From NCBI RefSeq assembly GCF_023333595.1, contig NZ_JAIQZM010000012.1, positions 62,001-126,000 on the forward strand: DNA of 64,000 nucleotides. Reading direction: 5' to 3'. Both the position numbers and the translations under genes were made by a program. The notes beneath the pieces are model-generated. The model was not told the origin of the DNA. It searched no databases and worked only from the letters and a program-made list of their open reading frames with translations. Origin of the DNA: Argonema galeatum A003/A1. GTDB lineage: Bacteria; Cyanobacteriota; Cyanobacteriia; Cyanobacteriales; Aerosakkonemataceae. Shown here piece by piece: positions 26,385 to 33,422 of this stretch; position 1 is the stretch's first letter; each line of letters starts with the position of its first letter.

Positions 26385-26771
26385 ATGACCGTACAATTTA
26401 CAGACTTAGAAGCCTTAGCCCAACTAGGTTTTGACTTAACACCGATCGAGGTGCTGGCTAAACAGGCATTGGAATATCACGATGCCCCCCCAGAAGAAAT
26501 TTTGGAGCTGCTTGAAGAAGTCGCACAAACCTATGTAGTTTTAGCGCCGACACTTTCGCCAAAGCTGCGGTATAGTGCCCGAAAAGAAATCGAGTTTTTT
26601 GCATTTCTATATCAAGATAGCCTCATAAAATCAACTTCTCTCCATCAGGTACAGAACTCCCAGGAAAGCGTTCGATCTCTATCGCACAGTGTATGTGCAA
26701 TAGTTAATGAGTTGTTAAATTCAAAAAAGTGTCAAGCCCTGCAAATTTTTGAAATTGTGAGAGCGACGTGA
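26385..26771 (+). CDS. Hypothetical acidic protein
   Basis: 128 residues from the ATG at 26385 (an ATG at 26325 would add 20 residues of low plausibility). The sequence is helical and acidic (FTDLEALAQLGFDLTPIEVL, HDAPPEEILELLEEVAQTY). No family is recognised and no partner gene is adjacent. Codon use looks like the surrounding genes. Confidence 0.5.
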   Translation: MTVQFTDLEALAQLGFDLTPIEVLAKQALEYHDAPPEEILELLEEVAQTYVVLAPTLSPKLRYSARKEIEFFAFLYQDSLIKSTSLHQVQNSQESVRSLSHSVCAIVNELLNSKKCQALQIFEIVRAT

Positions 26772-26859
26772 TTCCTGATGCTTGACTATCTACAAGCTAT
26801 ACGAGACTGTTGCCGGGACGAAGCTGCCTTTGAACGGGCACGGCATAATTAACCTTTGT

Positions 26860-26923
26860 GTAGGGGCACGGCATAGTTAACCTTATTTTCTACGGCAAAA
26901 TATCTCAGACGCCGTGCCCCTAC
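26860..26923. repeat. Small palindromic element with GTAGGGGC termini
   Basis: GTAGGGGCACGGC and its complement GCCGTGCCCCTAC flank a 38-base centre. A second GGGCACGGCATAATTAACC half-copy lies just upstream (about 26836). It shares the outer GTAGGGGC ends with the elements at 2626 and 45892. Confidence 0.75.
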
Positions 26924-27031
26924 TATGATGAGAAAGACGGTTGCGATCGAATTTAGGTAGTTCTCAAAGCTTATTTCCCATCCTCCTACACGGCGATCGG
27001 ATAAAATAGAAATGTTGACAGCCTATCTTGC

Positions 27032-27505
27032 ATGAGCGAAACCGTTTACATCGAAACCAGTCTGGTTGGCTACCTGACAGCTAGACCCAGCAACAACCCA
27101 ATTATCGCAGCAAACAAGGAGATTACGCGCCAATGGTGGGAAAGTCGCCGCAGTCAATTCAGCCTCTACATCTCGCAAGTTGTTTTGGATGAGGCAGCAC
27201 AGGGGGACTTAGAAATGGCAATCAGGAGGCTTGAGATACTGCAAAATCTGCCTGTACTTGAACTGAATGAAGCTGTACAAGATTTAGGATCTCAATTCCT
27301 CACAAGAAGCAATCTTCCCTCGAAAGCTTCTGATGATGCAATCCATATTGCTGCGGCTACAGTCCACAGACTAGATTATCTGCTAACCTGGAATTGTAAA
27401 CATATAGCTAATGCTCAAATTCAGAGAAAGCTTTCTGAAATCTGCCTTGATTTTGGATATCAGCTACCGATTATTTGTACGCCTTACGAACTGATGGGAG
27501 AATAG
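27032..27505 (+). CDS. PIN-domain VapC-type toxin
   Basis: 157 residues with a PIN fold: VYIETSLVGYLTARPSNNP (Glu in the first acidic site), SQVVLDEAAQGD, KASDDAIHIAAA and LTWNCKHIANA. The acidic residues expected for Mg-dependent RNA cleavage are present. It is followed after three bases by a 60-residue partner, so this is a toxin-first module. No separate antitoxin precedes it. Confidence 0.85.
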   Translation: MSETVYIETSLVGYLTARPSNNPIIAANKEITRQWWESRRSQFSLYISQVVLDEAAQGDLEMAIRRLEILQNLPVLELNEAVQDLGSQFLTRSNLPSKASDDAIHIAAATVHRLDYLLTWNCKHIANAQIQRKLSEICLDFGYQLPIICTPYELMGE

Positions 27506-27508
27506 AGT

Positions 27509-27691
27509 ATGTGGCAAGATGAGATTTTGGAAGAACTGCACCGAATTCGTGAAGAACACGCTAAGTCTTTTAACTATGACTTTAAAGCCATATTTGCTGA
27601 TTGGCAAAAGAGACAGGCTGCAAGCGGAAAAGAGTTAGTGTCATTGCAACCTAAACAACCGTCTAACAATGCGGTGCAGCGGACGGAATAG
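27509..27691 (+). CDS. Small partner (putative antitoxin) of the PIN toxin
   Basis: 60 residues, MWQDEILEELHRIREEHAKS then FNYDFKAIFADWQKRQAASG. This short protein type regularly follows PIN genes of the VYIETS kind in cyanobacteria. It has no clear DNA-binding motif. The antitoxin role is inferred from position and size. Confidence 0.7.
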   Translation: MWQDEILEELHRIREEHAKSFNYDFKAIFADWQKRQAASGKELVSLQPKQPSNNAVQRTE

Positions 27692-27752
27692 AGATGTTAG
27701 TGGGTTTGCAGTAAAAACGCCTGACGACTAAAGTCGCGGCTTGCGCGTACAA

Positions 27753-27770
27753 AGGCTGCCTTCGCAGCCT
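27753..27770. terminator. Hairpin between convergent genes
   Basis: AGGCTGC, loop CTTC-like, GCAGCCT between the PIN module and the convergent 27775-28263 gene. It could act in both directions. A second short pairing GACTAAAGTC lies just upstream. Confidence 0.45.
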
Positions 27771-27774
27771 AAAG

Positions 27775-28263
27775 CTAAGGTAGACCTAGCACTTCTGCAA
27801 TTTGTTCGTCGCTTAAGCCAAATTGCCGTAATTTATCAATTTTTTCCTGGTTAATTTGATTATTATTGTTATGCTGAAAGTCAGGAGTTGCTGGCTGACT
27901 TGTATCTGGGGTAGGATTGGGCCGATCGGAACCAATATTTAGGCATCCAACTATAGTGTTATCTATATTACTATTAATGCTTCTATCACCCAAAGAAATA
28001 TTTAGATTACCTTGCCGTTCTAAGACAGATTTAAGATTATTTTTATCAATAGCTTCTCCAAAAATTTCTGAGAACATTTGCAAAAGTTCGTAACCTACAT
28101 CCTTCGCATGACCATGACTACAACCATAAGCTTCTGCAATATCAGCATACTTTTGTTTCTTTAATATTCCCATAATAACTTCGCGCTGTAAGTTATTTAG
28201 ACGTTTTCCCGTCTTAGCGTACATAACTTCATTTACAAATTGCAAGACCTCGCGACTGTCCAT
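27775..28263 (-). CDS. Stand-alone HTH domain protein related to the NB-ARC N terminus
   Basis: 162 residues. Residues 1-80 align by eye with the first 80 of the NB-ARC protein at 3159-4544 (AKTG, LNNLQREVI, QKYADIAEAYGCSHGHAKDVG, LLQMFSEIFGEAI). An Asn/Pro/Thr-rich linker follows, and instead of an ATPase there is only a short C-terminal helix pair (EKIDKLRQFGLSDEQIAEVLGL). It therefore looks like the HTH and linker of a STAND switch without its motor. It is divergent from a membrane-protein/nuclease operon, with TCCG iterons between. A likely role is DNA-binding regulator of that operon (inference). Confidence 0.75.
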   Translation of the reverse strand: MDSREVLQFVNEVMYAKTGKRLNNLQREVIMGILKKQKYADIAEAYGCSHGHAKDVGYELLQMFSEIFGEAIDKNNLKSVLERQGNLNISLGDRSINSNIDNTIVGCLNIGSDRPNPTPDTSQPATPDFQHNNNNQINQEKIDKLRQFGLSDEQIAEVLGLP

Positions 28264-28306
28264 CAGTGGGAATGTGAGATAACTGTGGTTATTATACCCG
28301 ACTTCT

Positions 28307-28378
28307 TCCGTCTTTATCCGTCTTTTTCCGCCTTTATCCCAATTTTAGAAATATTTTAGAAAGATCCGTCTTTTTCCG
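28307..28378. promoter_or_regulatory. TCCG iterons in divergent promoter region (10-bp period)
   Basis: TCCG tetramers begin at 28307, 28317 and 28327 (with TCCC at 28337), and again at 28365 and 28375. The unit is TCCGTCTTTW at exactly 10-bp steps, one helical turn. They lie between the divergent starts at 28263 and 28455. The layout matches the 9-bp TCCG iterons at 4580-4635, next to the gene with the same N-terminal domain. Confidence 0.65.
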
Positions 28379-28454
28379 CTTTTCAGTTTGGGTGCGATCG
28401 GTCTATTATACCAAAAGAGTCGTACTTTTCAACCCCTCTAGATATTACACAGGT

Positions 28455-28937
28455 ATGGATATGGATGAGGAAAAAATTAAAAAATCTGAAAATTCGCAAA
28501 CAGGTTTAGATAAAACACTTCAAGTGTTAGGCGTGGTATCTGGCATTGTTGTAACCATCATCAAGTGGTGCTTTATTGCGACAATGTTTACACTCGGAAC
28601 GATTTTCTGGCTTCTCGACCTTTGGTTAGGTGATGGTCGTAACCCTATTTCCGCACCTTGGGATAAACCACGGCGAAGACACCATTTCGACCAAAATCAG
28701 TTCCGACGAGAATTACAGAAGTCTACAGTTGAAGATATTCTAAAGGAGTTTGGTGACCAGTTTGACAAAATCGAAAAGCGCGATCAACTAGAAGATAAGG
28801 AGAAAAAAGTTGTCCGAAAGCTCAGAGGTCTAGATCGCTCAAAATTGCGTTCTCAAATGAGAGATGCCTTGAGCGACGACGAAATTGAAATTCTCTTCTT
28901 GATTCTTCTGAAACTACTTAGTGGTGAGTTAAGATAA
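28455..28937 (+). CDS. Small membrane protein upstream of AHH-type nuclease
   Basis: 160 residues from ATG 28455 (an upstream in-frame ATG at 28392 would run through the iteron region and is not preferred). An acidic start is followed by a hydrophobic hairpin (VLGVVSGIVVTIIKWCFIA, LGTIFWLLDLWLG), a basic stretch KPRRRHHFDQNQFRRE and a charged helical tail. No family is recognised. It ends four bases before the nuclease gene, so the two are co-expressed. By analogy with the dynamin locus it may anchor, gate or neutralise the second gene product. Confidence 0.65.
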   Translation: MDMDEEKIKKSENSQTGLDKTLQVLGVVSGIVVTIIKWCFIATMFTLGTIFWLLDLWLGDGRNPISAPWDKPRRRHHFDQNQFRRELQKSTVEDILKEFGDQFDKIEKRDQLEDKEKKVVRKLRGLDRSKLRSQMRDALSDDEIEILFLILLKLLSGELR

Positions 28938-28941
28938 TATC

Positions 28942-29553
28942 ATGGGAATGGCACAGTGGACAAAGCAACCTATTCAAGCAGGCTCCCTATTTCACACGGT
29001 GTATAATATTAAACCGGGTGACTATTTGATGATGTATGATTCATATGCAAGTGAGTTTCTTATTAAAGAACCCAGTCAAGGAAAAATTGTATTCAGAAAG
29101 CGTCTAGACTCACCATTAGATCTTGCTATGCTGGTTTCTACTCATTTGAATATCTCTGAGATAATAGCTCCAGAAATAGCAGCAAAGCTGAAGCGAGGGG
29201 GGAAATCTCTAGGGGGTGGAAAGCTTGTAGATCACCATATTATTCCAGTACATCTTTGGAAGGATTCCAAATTGGTACAACAGGCAATCGAGCTTACAGA
29301 CATAGATATGAACGGTCGTGAAAACAGAATACTCTTATCAGAAGAGTTTCATCGAAAAAGTCACGACGAAAATTCAAAATATTCTCAAACTGTCCGTTAT
29401 CATCTTCGAGATCAATGGAACGCTCTTATTGATGCTGGTTTGGAGAATGATCCTAGTGAAATTGAGGCAGTTATGATAGGACTCATAGAAGCTCTTAGAG
29501 AGGATTTACAGGACATAGAAACTACAGGAGGTTCTATCAATGATATTTGGTAG
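28942..29553 (+). CDS. Predicted AHH/HNH-superfamily nuclease
   Basis: 203 residues. The N-terminal half has no recognised domain. The central part resembles the AHH branch of HNH nucleases seen at the C terminus of polymorphic toxins: GKLVDHHIIPVHLWKD with paired His, an Asn in GRENRILLSEEF, and HRKSHDENSKYSQTVRYHLRD with two further His. There is no secretion-linked delivery region, so it would act on nucleic acid inside the producing cell. It is second in an operon with a membrane protein and is divergent from the stand-alone HTH gene. An abortive-infection or conflict role is inferred. Confidence 0.7.
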   Translation: MGMAQWTKQPIQAGSLFHTVYNIKPGDYLMMYDSYASEFLIKEPSQGKIVFRKRLDSPLDLAMLVSTHLNISEIIAPEIAAKLKRGGKSLGGGKLVDHHIIPVHLWKDSKLVQQAIELTDIDMNGRENRILLSEEFHRKSHDENSKYSQTVRYHLRDQWNALIDAGLENDPSEIEAVMIGLIEALREDLQDIETTGGSINDIW

Positions 29554-29663
29554 CTACGCAACAAATTTACTCATCATCGACTCACGATCGCTGATAGCAA
29601 AGCGAGGTTGGGTATTTCTGTACTAAGTTTAGCCTAGTTTTGCAGTGTTTGTATGCAACAGGC

Positions 29664-29714
29664 CGATCGCACCCTCTAAAAACATTACCTGGTGAGCGAA
29701 CAAAATGCGATCGC
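29664..29714. repeat. 51-bp TA-array repeat, copy 1
   Basis: Starts CGATCGCACCCTCTAAAAAC and ends AACAAAATGCGATCGC. Its last base is the first base of the complement of the downstream toxin stop codon. Three more copies of exactly 51 bp lie at 30628, 31421 and 32236, all in the same orientation. Confidence 0.92.
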
Positions 29715-30211
29715 TACTCAACAAACTCTCCTGCCTGTCGTAAAACTTGTTGATAAAGTGTAGCGCTGACCCAATATTGGGCTGTGTGGATCATAGCATC
29801 AAGTAAAGGTTGTACTTGAGGAATTATCTGTTTATTTTTTGCCAACAAGAGAATACCAAGACTACCAATTACTTGTAACCCAAAACTTTGAGCTACTTGA
29901 CGTGCTTCACGCTCATCTAACAAAATTCGCTGCTCGCTAGTTGCGATCGCCAAAGCAATTGCTTCCCGTTCCCCTTGATCTAGCGTTGGGGAAATTTCGC
30001 TTGCTATGGTCGAGACTTGACGAACTTGAAGCCATCCTGAAGCAATTGCTTGCAGAACAACTTGCGAATCGGGGAAATTTGAACCCGTAGTTTCATCATA
30101 TACAGCTTGGGGAATCACAATCTGTCCAAACATAGCCTGTAAGATATCAAGCCGATTGATGGCAGCAAAATTTATCAGAGGTGTAGTATTAGAAATGACT
30201 GTCACTACCAA
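29714..30211 (-). CDS. DUF3368 PIN-like toxin
   Basis: 165 residues of the DUF3368 branch of PIN nucleases: VTVISNTTPLINFAAINRLD, QIVIPQAVYDETTG, DQGEREAIALAIA, LLDEREARQVAQSFGLQVIGSLGILLLAK. Acidic positions of the active site are present. It overlaps the UPF0175 gene by seven bases, in antitoxin-first order. Confidence 0.88.
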   Translation of the reverse strand: MVVTVISNTTPLINFAAINRLDILQAMFGQIVIPQAVYDETTGSNFPDSQVVLQAIASGWLQVRQVSTIASEISPTLDQGEREAIALAIATSEQRILLDEREARQVAQSFGLQVIGSLGILLLAKNKQIIPQVQPLLDAMIHTAQYWVSATLYQQVLRQAGEFVE

Positions 30212-30462
30212 GCACCTGTTTGAATTGTGCTAATATCTTCACCTAAGTCTGTTTCATTATAATGGCGATCGATCTTTTTTTGTCCCAAAAGTTGTTGAAA
30301 TTCCCATACAGATAAATTAGCTAAGTGACGTGCTTGACCAAAGGTAAAAATATTTTGGGCGTATAGTTGCAAAGCAATTTCTTGCCGGATTGCTTGTTCG
30401 CCTTGACCCAGAGAAGCAGGCGATATTTCTATATTAATCGGTTCAACAAATTTACTCATCAT
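30205..30462 (-). CDS. UPF0175 antitoxin
   Basis: 85 residues typical of UPF0175: AIRQEIALQLYAQNIFTFGQ, ARHLANLSVWEFQQLLGQ (an HTH-like helix pair) and HYNETDLGEDISTIQ. UPF0175 proteins pair with DUF3368 PIN toxins and probably repress their operon. The gene is intact. Confidence 0.88.
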   Translation of the reverse strand: MMSKFVEPINIEISPASLGQGEQAIRQEIALQLYAQNIFTFGQARHLANLSVWEFQQLLGQKKIDRHYNETDLGEDISTIQTGAW

Positions 30463-30627
30463 CGACTCAGGCTCAAAAACTTATCGTTAGTTGTTAAGAA
30501 AAACAATGAACTAGCAGAAATAATTGGGTTTTCGGGTGGCCTGCTGTAGGCACTCTCCCATCTCTCAATTGTAGCTTAGAATGATATTTATCACGCCGAT
30601 CTAACAAAATTCGTTACTCGCCAGTTT

Positions 30628-30678
30628 CGATCGCACCCTCTAAAAACATTACCTAGTGAGCGAACAAGATGCGATCGC
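30628..30678. repeat. 51-bp TA-array repeat, copy 2
   Basis: Two substitutions relative to copy 1 are seen (ACCTAGTGAG, AACAAGATGC). It lies between the UPF0175/DUF3368 module and the next vapBC module. A diverged GTGGCCTGCTGTAGGCACTC unit is at about 30535. Confidence 0.92.
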
Positions 30679-30726
30679 TGTTATGATTGATGAGGTGAAG
30701 TTATCTATTCATAATAAAAAATTCAT

Positions 30727-31119
30727 TTATAAAGGTTCCTTAACCTCACACTGCGTTAACTCTTTAGCTCTTTTCACAAACTTGTCGTCAAACGTATATA
30801 GCGCCGAACAATTTTGACTTTGTGCCAGATGCAAAGCATCGGCAAAATCTAACCCATTCTCATGCCATTGCAGAACTTCTGCCATTAAACTTGCATTAGA
30901 GATATGAACATTCGGTAAACCAAAAAGATTTTTAAATGCTGTACAAATCTCGACTGGCTTAAACTTGTAGGCAAAACGCAGTACCCACTCAGTTTCAAGA
31001 ATTACGGTGTCTGGAATAAATATGTCTTCGTCCTGAAACAGTTTCAGACTTTTATTATATTGTTGTTCATCGTCTTGCGTCAGAAGTCGTACCACAATAT
31101 TTGTATCAACTGCAATCAT
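30727..31119 (-). CDS. vapC: VapC-type PIN toxin
   Basis: 130 residues, intact PIN ribonuclease: MIAVDTNIVVRLLTQDD, VILETEWVLRFAYKF, GLDFADALHLAQSQN and LYTFDDKFVKRA. The four acidic positions (D5, E in LETE, D in FADA, D in FDDK) are present. It overlaps the AbrB-type antitoxin gene by 14 bases. Confidence 0.92.
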   Translation of the reverse strand: MIAVDTNIVVRLLTQDDEQQYNKSLKLFQDEDIFIPDTVILETEWVLRFAYKFKPVEICTAFKNLFGLPNVHISNASLMAEVLQWHENGLDFADALHLAQSQNCSALYTFDDKFVKRAKELTQCEVKEPL

Positions 31120-31369
31120 CCCACTGCTCCTCTACACCCTGACGAATAGCATCTTCTAATTCATCGATACTTTTAGGTTTTCCTTGATATTTCAGGCAGC
31201 CCGCCACATTCTCTAACTTAGTTTGTAAAAAAGGTTTTTTGGGTTTTAGAAGAATACCATCACCCATGTCAATTGCGATTAGTTCTTGCCCTGCTTCCCA
31301 GCGATGAGCATCTCGCAAAGCTTTGGGAATAATAACTTGACCCGTACTTGACAAGTGTGTTAATTCCAT
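31106..31369 (-). CDS. vapB: AbrB-type VapB antitoxin
   Basis: 87 residues starting with a SpoVT/AbrB DNA-binding fold (LTHLSSTGQVIIPKALRDAH, GDGILLKPKKPF) and an acidic C-terminal tail. It would repress the vapBC promoter and block the toxin. Confidence 0.92.
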   Translation of the reverse strand: MELTHLSSTGQVIIPKALRDAHRWEAGQELIAIDMGDGILLKPKKPFLQTKLENVAGCLKYQGKPKSIDELEDAIRQGVEEQWDDCS

Positions 31370-31420
31370 TTAAAAGACATCTCAACCAGTAATAAATTTG
31401 TAATAATTTTAGCATGAATA

Positions 31421-31471
31421 GCGTCGCACCCTCTAAAAACATTACCTGGTGAGCGAACAGGATGCGATCGC
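31421..31471. repeat. 51-bp TA-array repeat, copy 3
   Basis: Same 51-bp length; the left HIP1 end has one change (GCGTCGC) and the right end is intact GATGCGATCGC. It lies in the divergent space between two TA modules. Confidence 0.92.
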
Positions 31472-31518
31472 TAATGTTATACTGCGAGGTAGCAAGGGTA
31501 ATATTATTGAGGAAAATC

Positions 31519-31731
31519 ATGTTAAACGAAACAACAATCGAACAGCGTTTAGCAACTATCGAGCATACAGTTGCTGACCTTAAACGCCGAATTGACAGTA
31601 CTCCTACTGCTAATAATTGGCTGGAAAAGGTGATCGGTTCAATTTCTGATGAGGCAGCTTTTTTGGAAGCTTTGGAGTACGGAAAGTCATTGCGCTACGC
31701 TGAGGAACCTATAGATGAAGCGTCGGAGTAG
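31519..31731 (+). CDS. Antitoxin of a VapC module
   Basis: 70 residues from the ATG at 31519 (ORF extension to 31462 includes the repeat and is not preferred). Coiled-coil helical sequence TIEQRLATIEHTVADLKRRI, then EAAFLEALEYGKSLRYAEE. This protein type is commonly the partner of VapC genes beginning YLLDTDH in cyanobacteria. Spaced two bases from the toxin gene. Confidence 0.8.
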   Translation: MLNETTIEQRLATIEHTVADLKRRIDSTPTANNWLEKVIGSISDEAAFLEALEYGKSLRYAEEPIDEASE

Positions 31732-31733
31732 CC

Positions 31734-32162
31734 GTGAAATACTTGTTGGATACTGACCACATTAGCTTTCTACAACGGCGATCGGGAGCGGAGTATGCAG
31801 TATTAGCTACTCGCATCGCTTTCCACCAACCTACGGATTTTGCCTTTTCTATCGTCAGTTTTCACGAGCAAGTAATTGGCGCTCATACCTTTATTACTCG
31901 TTCCCAAACACCTGCTAATACAGTTCGTGGATATATCCTCCTGATGGAAATCATTCAAGGGTTTTCGGCAGCACCGATCTTGCCATTCGATCCTGGGGCG
32001 GCGACAGTCTTCGAGGAGTTACGATCGCAACGAGTTCGTATAGCAACGATGGATTTACGGATCGCAGCGATCGCACTTTCGCGGAACTTGGTGCTGTTGA
32101 CTCGCAATATTAGTGACTTTAGCAGGGTTCGCGGCTTGATGACAGAGGATTGGACAGCATGA
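31734..32162 (+). CDS. vapC: VapC-type PIN toxin
   Basis: 142 residues, PIN fold with YLLDTDHISFLQRRSG, FSIVSFHEQVIGAH, IATMDLRIAAIALSRN and LLTRNISDFSRVRGL, and the closing EDWT motif. The start is a GTG at 31734. The acidic residues are intact and the gene looks functional. Confidence 0.9.
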   Translation: MKYLLDTDHISFLQRRSGAEYAVLATRIAFHQPTDFAFSIVSFHEQVIGAHTFITRSQTPANTVRGYILLMEIIQGFSAAPILPFDPGAATVFEELRSQRVRIATMDLRIAAIALSRNLVLLTRNISDFSRVRGLMTEDWTA

Positions 32163-32235
32163 ACTGCCAAGTGTAGAGATAATAGTATCTCTTTGATGGG
32201 AATACGGTAGTGGTAACTGAGTTACTCGGAATTTG

Positions 32236-32286
32236 CGATCGCACCCTCTAAAAATACTACCTCGTGAGCGAACAAAATGCGATCGC
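32236..32286. repeat. 51-bp TA-array repeat, copy 4
   Basis: Three or four substitutions relative to copy 1 (AAAATACTACCTCG). It lies between the vapC at 31734 and the antitoxin at 32434, closing the array. Confidence 0.9.
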
Positions 32287-32433
32287 GCAAGCGTTGGGAG
32301 GGATATCGCGTTCGATGATTCTGGTCATAAAAACATATTATATTATTTACGCTGACAGACCTAGCGAATCGTGCCGCAACCTCTACTTGAGTTACGCTAG
32401 ACTTACGTTAAAGCCTTTCACCAGTAGCGATCT

Positions 32434-32679
32434 ATGAGTATTACCGTAACACTTAGTCCAGAAGCAGAAGCAAAGCTCTTTGAAGAAGCTGCCAGACAGG
32501 GAAAAGATGTTTCTATTGTTGCTGCTGAATTATTAGTGAAAATTTTGGAGTGGGAAGCACAAGACTATGCAGAAGCGATCGCAGGTATCCAACGTGGTTT
32601 AGACGACTTTGCAGTAGGTAAATCCCGCTCATTTGAGGCATTTGCAGAAGAACAGCGTCGTAAATATAACCTACCATAA
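32434..32679 (+). CDS. Antitoxin (ParD/RHH-like), probably orphan
   Basis: 81 residues: SITVTLSPEAEAKLFEEAAR, then AIAGIQRGLDDFAVGKSRSF and a final EEQRRKY. This is the antitoxin type that normally precedes a ParE/RelE toxin. Only a 33-codon fragment follows, so it is probably an orphan. Confidence 0.85.
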   Translation: MSITVTLSPEAEAKLFEEAARQGKDVSIVAAELLVKILEWEAQDYAEAIAGIQRGLDDFAVGKSRSFEAFAEEQRRKYNLP

Positions 32680-32694
32680 TCTATCAGCTAAACA

Positions 32695-32796
32695 ATGAAG
32701 TATCATGTAAAGATTTCAAGTGTGGCTTGTGAAGGAATGATTTCAGAATTTGACGGAAATATCAAAATGGGATATGCTCTTCAAAGAGTCATTTGA
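32695..32796 (+). pseudogene. ParE/RelE-like toxin remnant
   Basis: An ATG 15 bases after the antitoxin stop opens a 33-residue frame, MKYHVKISSVACEG then EFDGNIKMGYALQRVI, whose first residues resemble the first strand of ParE toxins. The rest of the toxin is missing and the frame runs into the convergent Uma2 gene. Confidence 0.45.
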
Positions 32797-33353
32797 CCTA
32801 CTTTCAGCCAACCAAAAACCTGCTCAACAGTCAAATCTAATGTAAAAAACTCTGGTATTGGCAGGCGATCTTGCCCCGTTAACTCAACAGGTTCTTGTCC
32901 AGGAATAAATGCTAAAATCAACCGCTCCTCTGGATCGATTAACCATCCAAGCTGAGTCCCATATTTCAAGCAGTGCAAGATATTACTAATAACCTTAGTT
33001 GCTTTCTGGTCGGGCGAGAGAATTTCTACTGTCCAGTCGGGATGAATTTCAAAGGCATTGGGAACTTCGCCATCTGCTTCAAAAGTGATTCTCTCCCAAG
33101 CAAACACTGTAGCATCAGGCACAATAGAACGCCCACCAAAAGTACAACGCAATTCGGGAAAAGCTAGGGCAATTTTTTCGGTTTCCGCAACCAGATTGAC
33201 AGTGTTGCAAAACTTGAGTTGCAAGCGAGAGTGTTTGCCTTGGGGCATCGACTTTTGGTGAATGCGTCCGTTAATAAATTCACTGGCAGGTTGAGTGTCC
33301 GGCAGTTTTAGGAAAGCTTCCAGAGTGAGGGAGGTCGGAAGTGCTATTGTCAT
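32781..33353 (-). CDS. Uma2 family (DUF820) restriction-fold protein
   Basis: 190 residues of the PD-(D/E)XK-like Uma2 family: FINGRIHQKSMPQGKHSRLQ, GRSIVPDATVFAW (Asp), PDWTVEILSPDQKATKV (Glu, then Gln/Lys) and WLIDPEERLI. The family is greatly expanded in cyanobacteria; the role is uncertain, possibly nuclease. Active-site residues appear intact. It is convergent with the preceding toxin remnant. Confidence 0.88.
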   Translation of the reverse strand: MTIALPTSLTLEAFLKLPDTQPASEFINGRIHQKSMPQGKHSRLQLKFCNTVNLVAETEKIALAFPELRCTFGGRSIVPDATVFAWERITFEADGEVPNAFEIHPDWTVEILSPDQKATKVISNILHCLKYGTQLGWLIDPEERLILAFIPGQEPVELTGQDRLPIPEFFTLDLTVEQVFGWLKVGQMTL

Positions 33354-33422
33354 CGCTTCTGCCCTAATTTTATCGTTCCTATCCCCAAAATAGCTTGGAT
33401 TTCCGATTTTTGCTGCCTGTTG

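Noticed and set aside
29664..32286. Integron attC sites as the nature of the 51-bp repeats
   Set aside because: No integrase is in the window, the repeats lack the GTTRRRY core, and they are nearly identical to each other, unlike attC sites. Cassette-like behaviour remains only a hypothesis.
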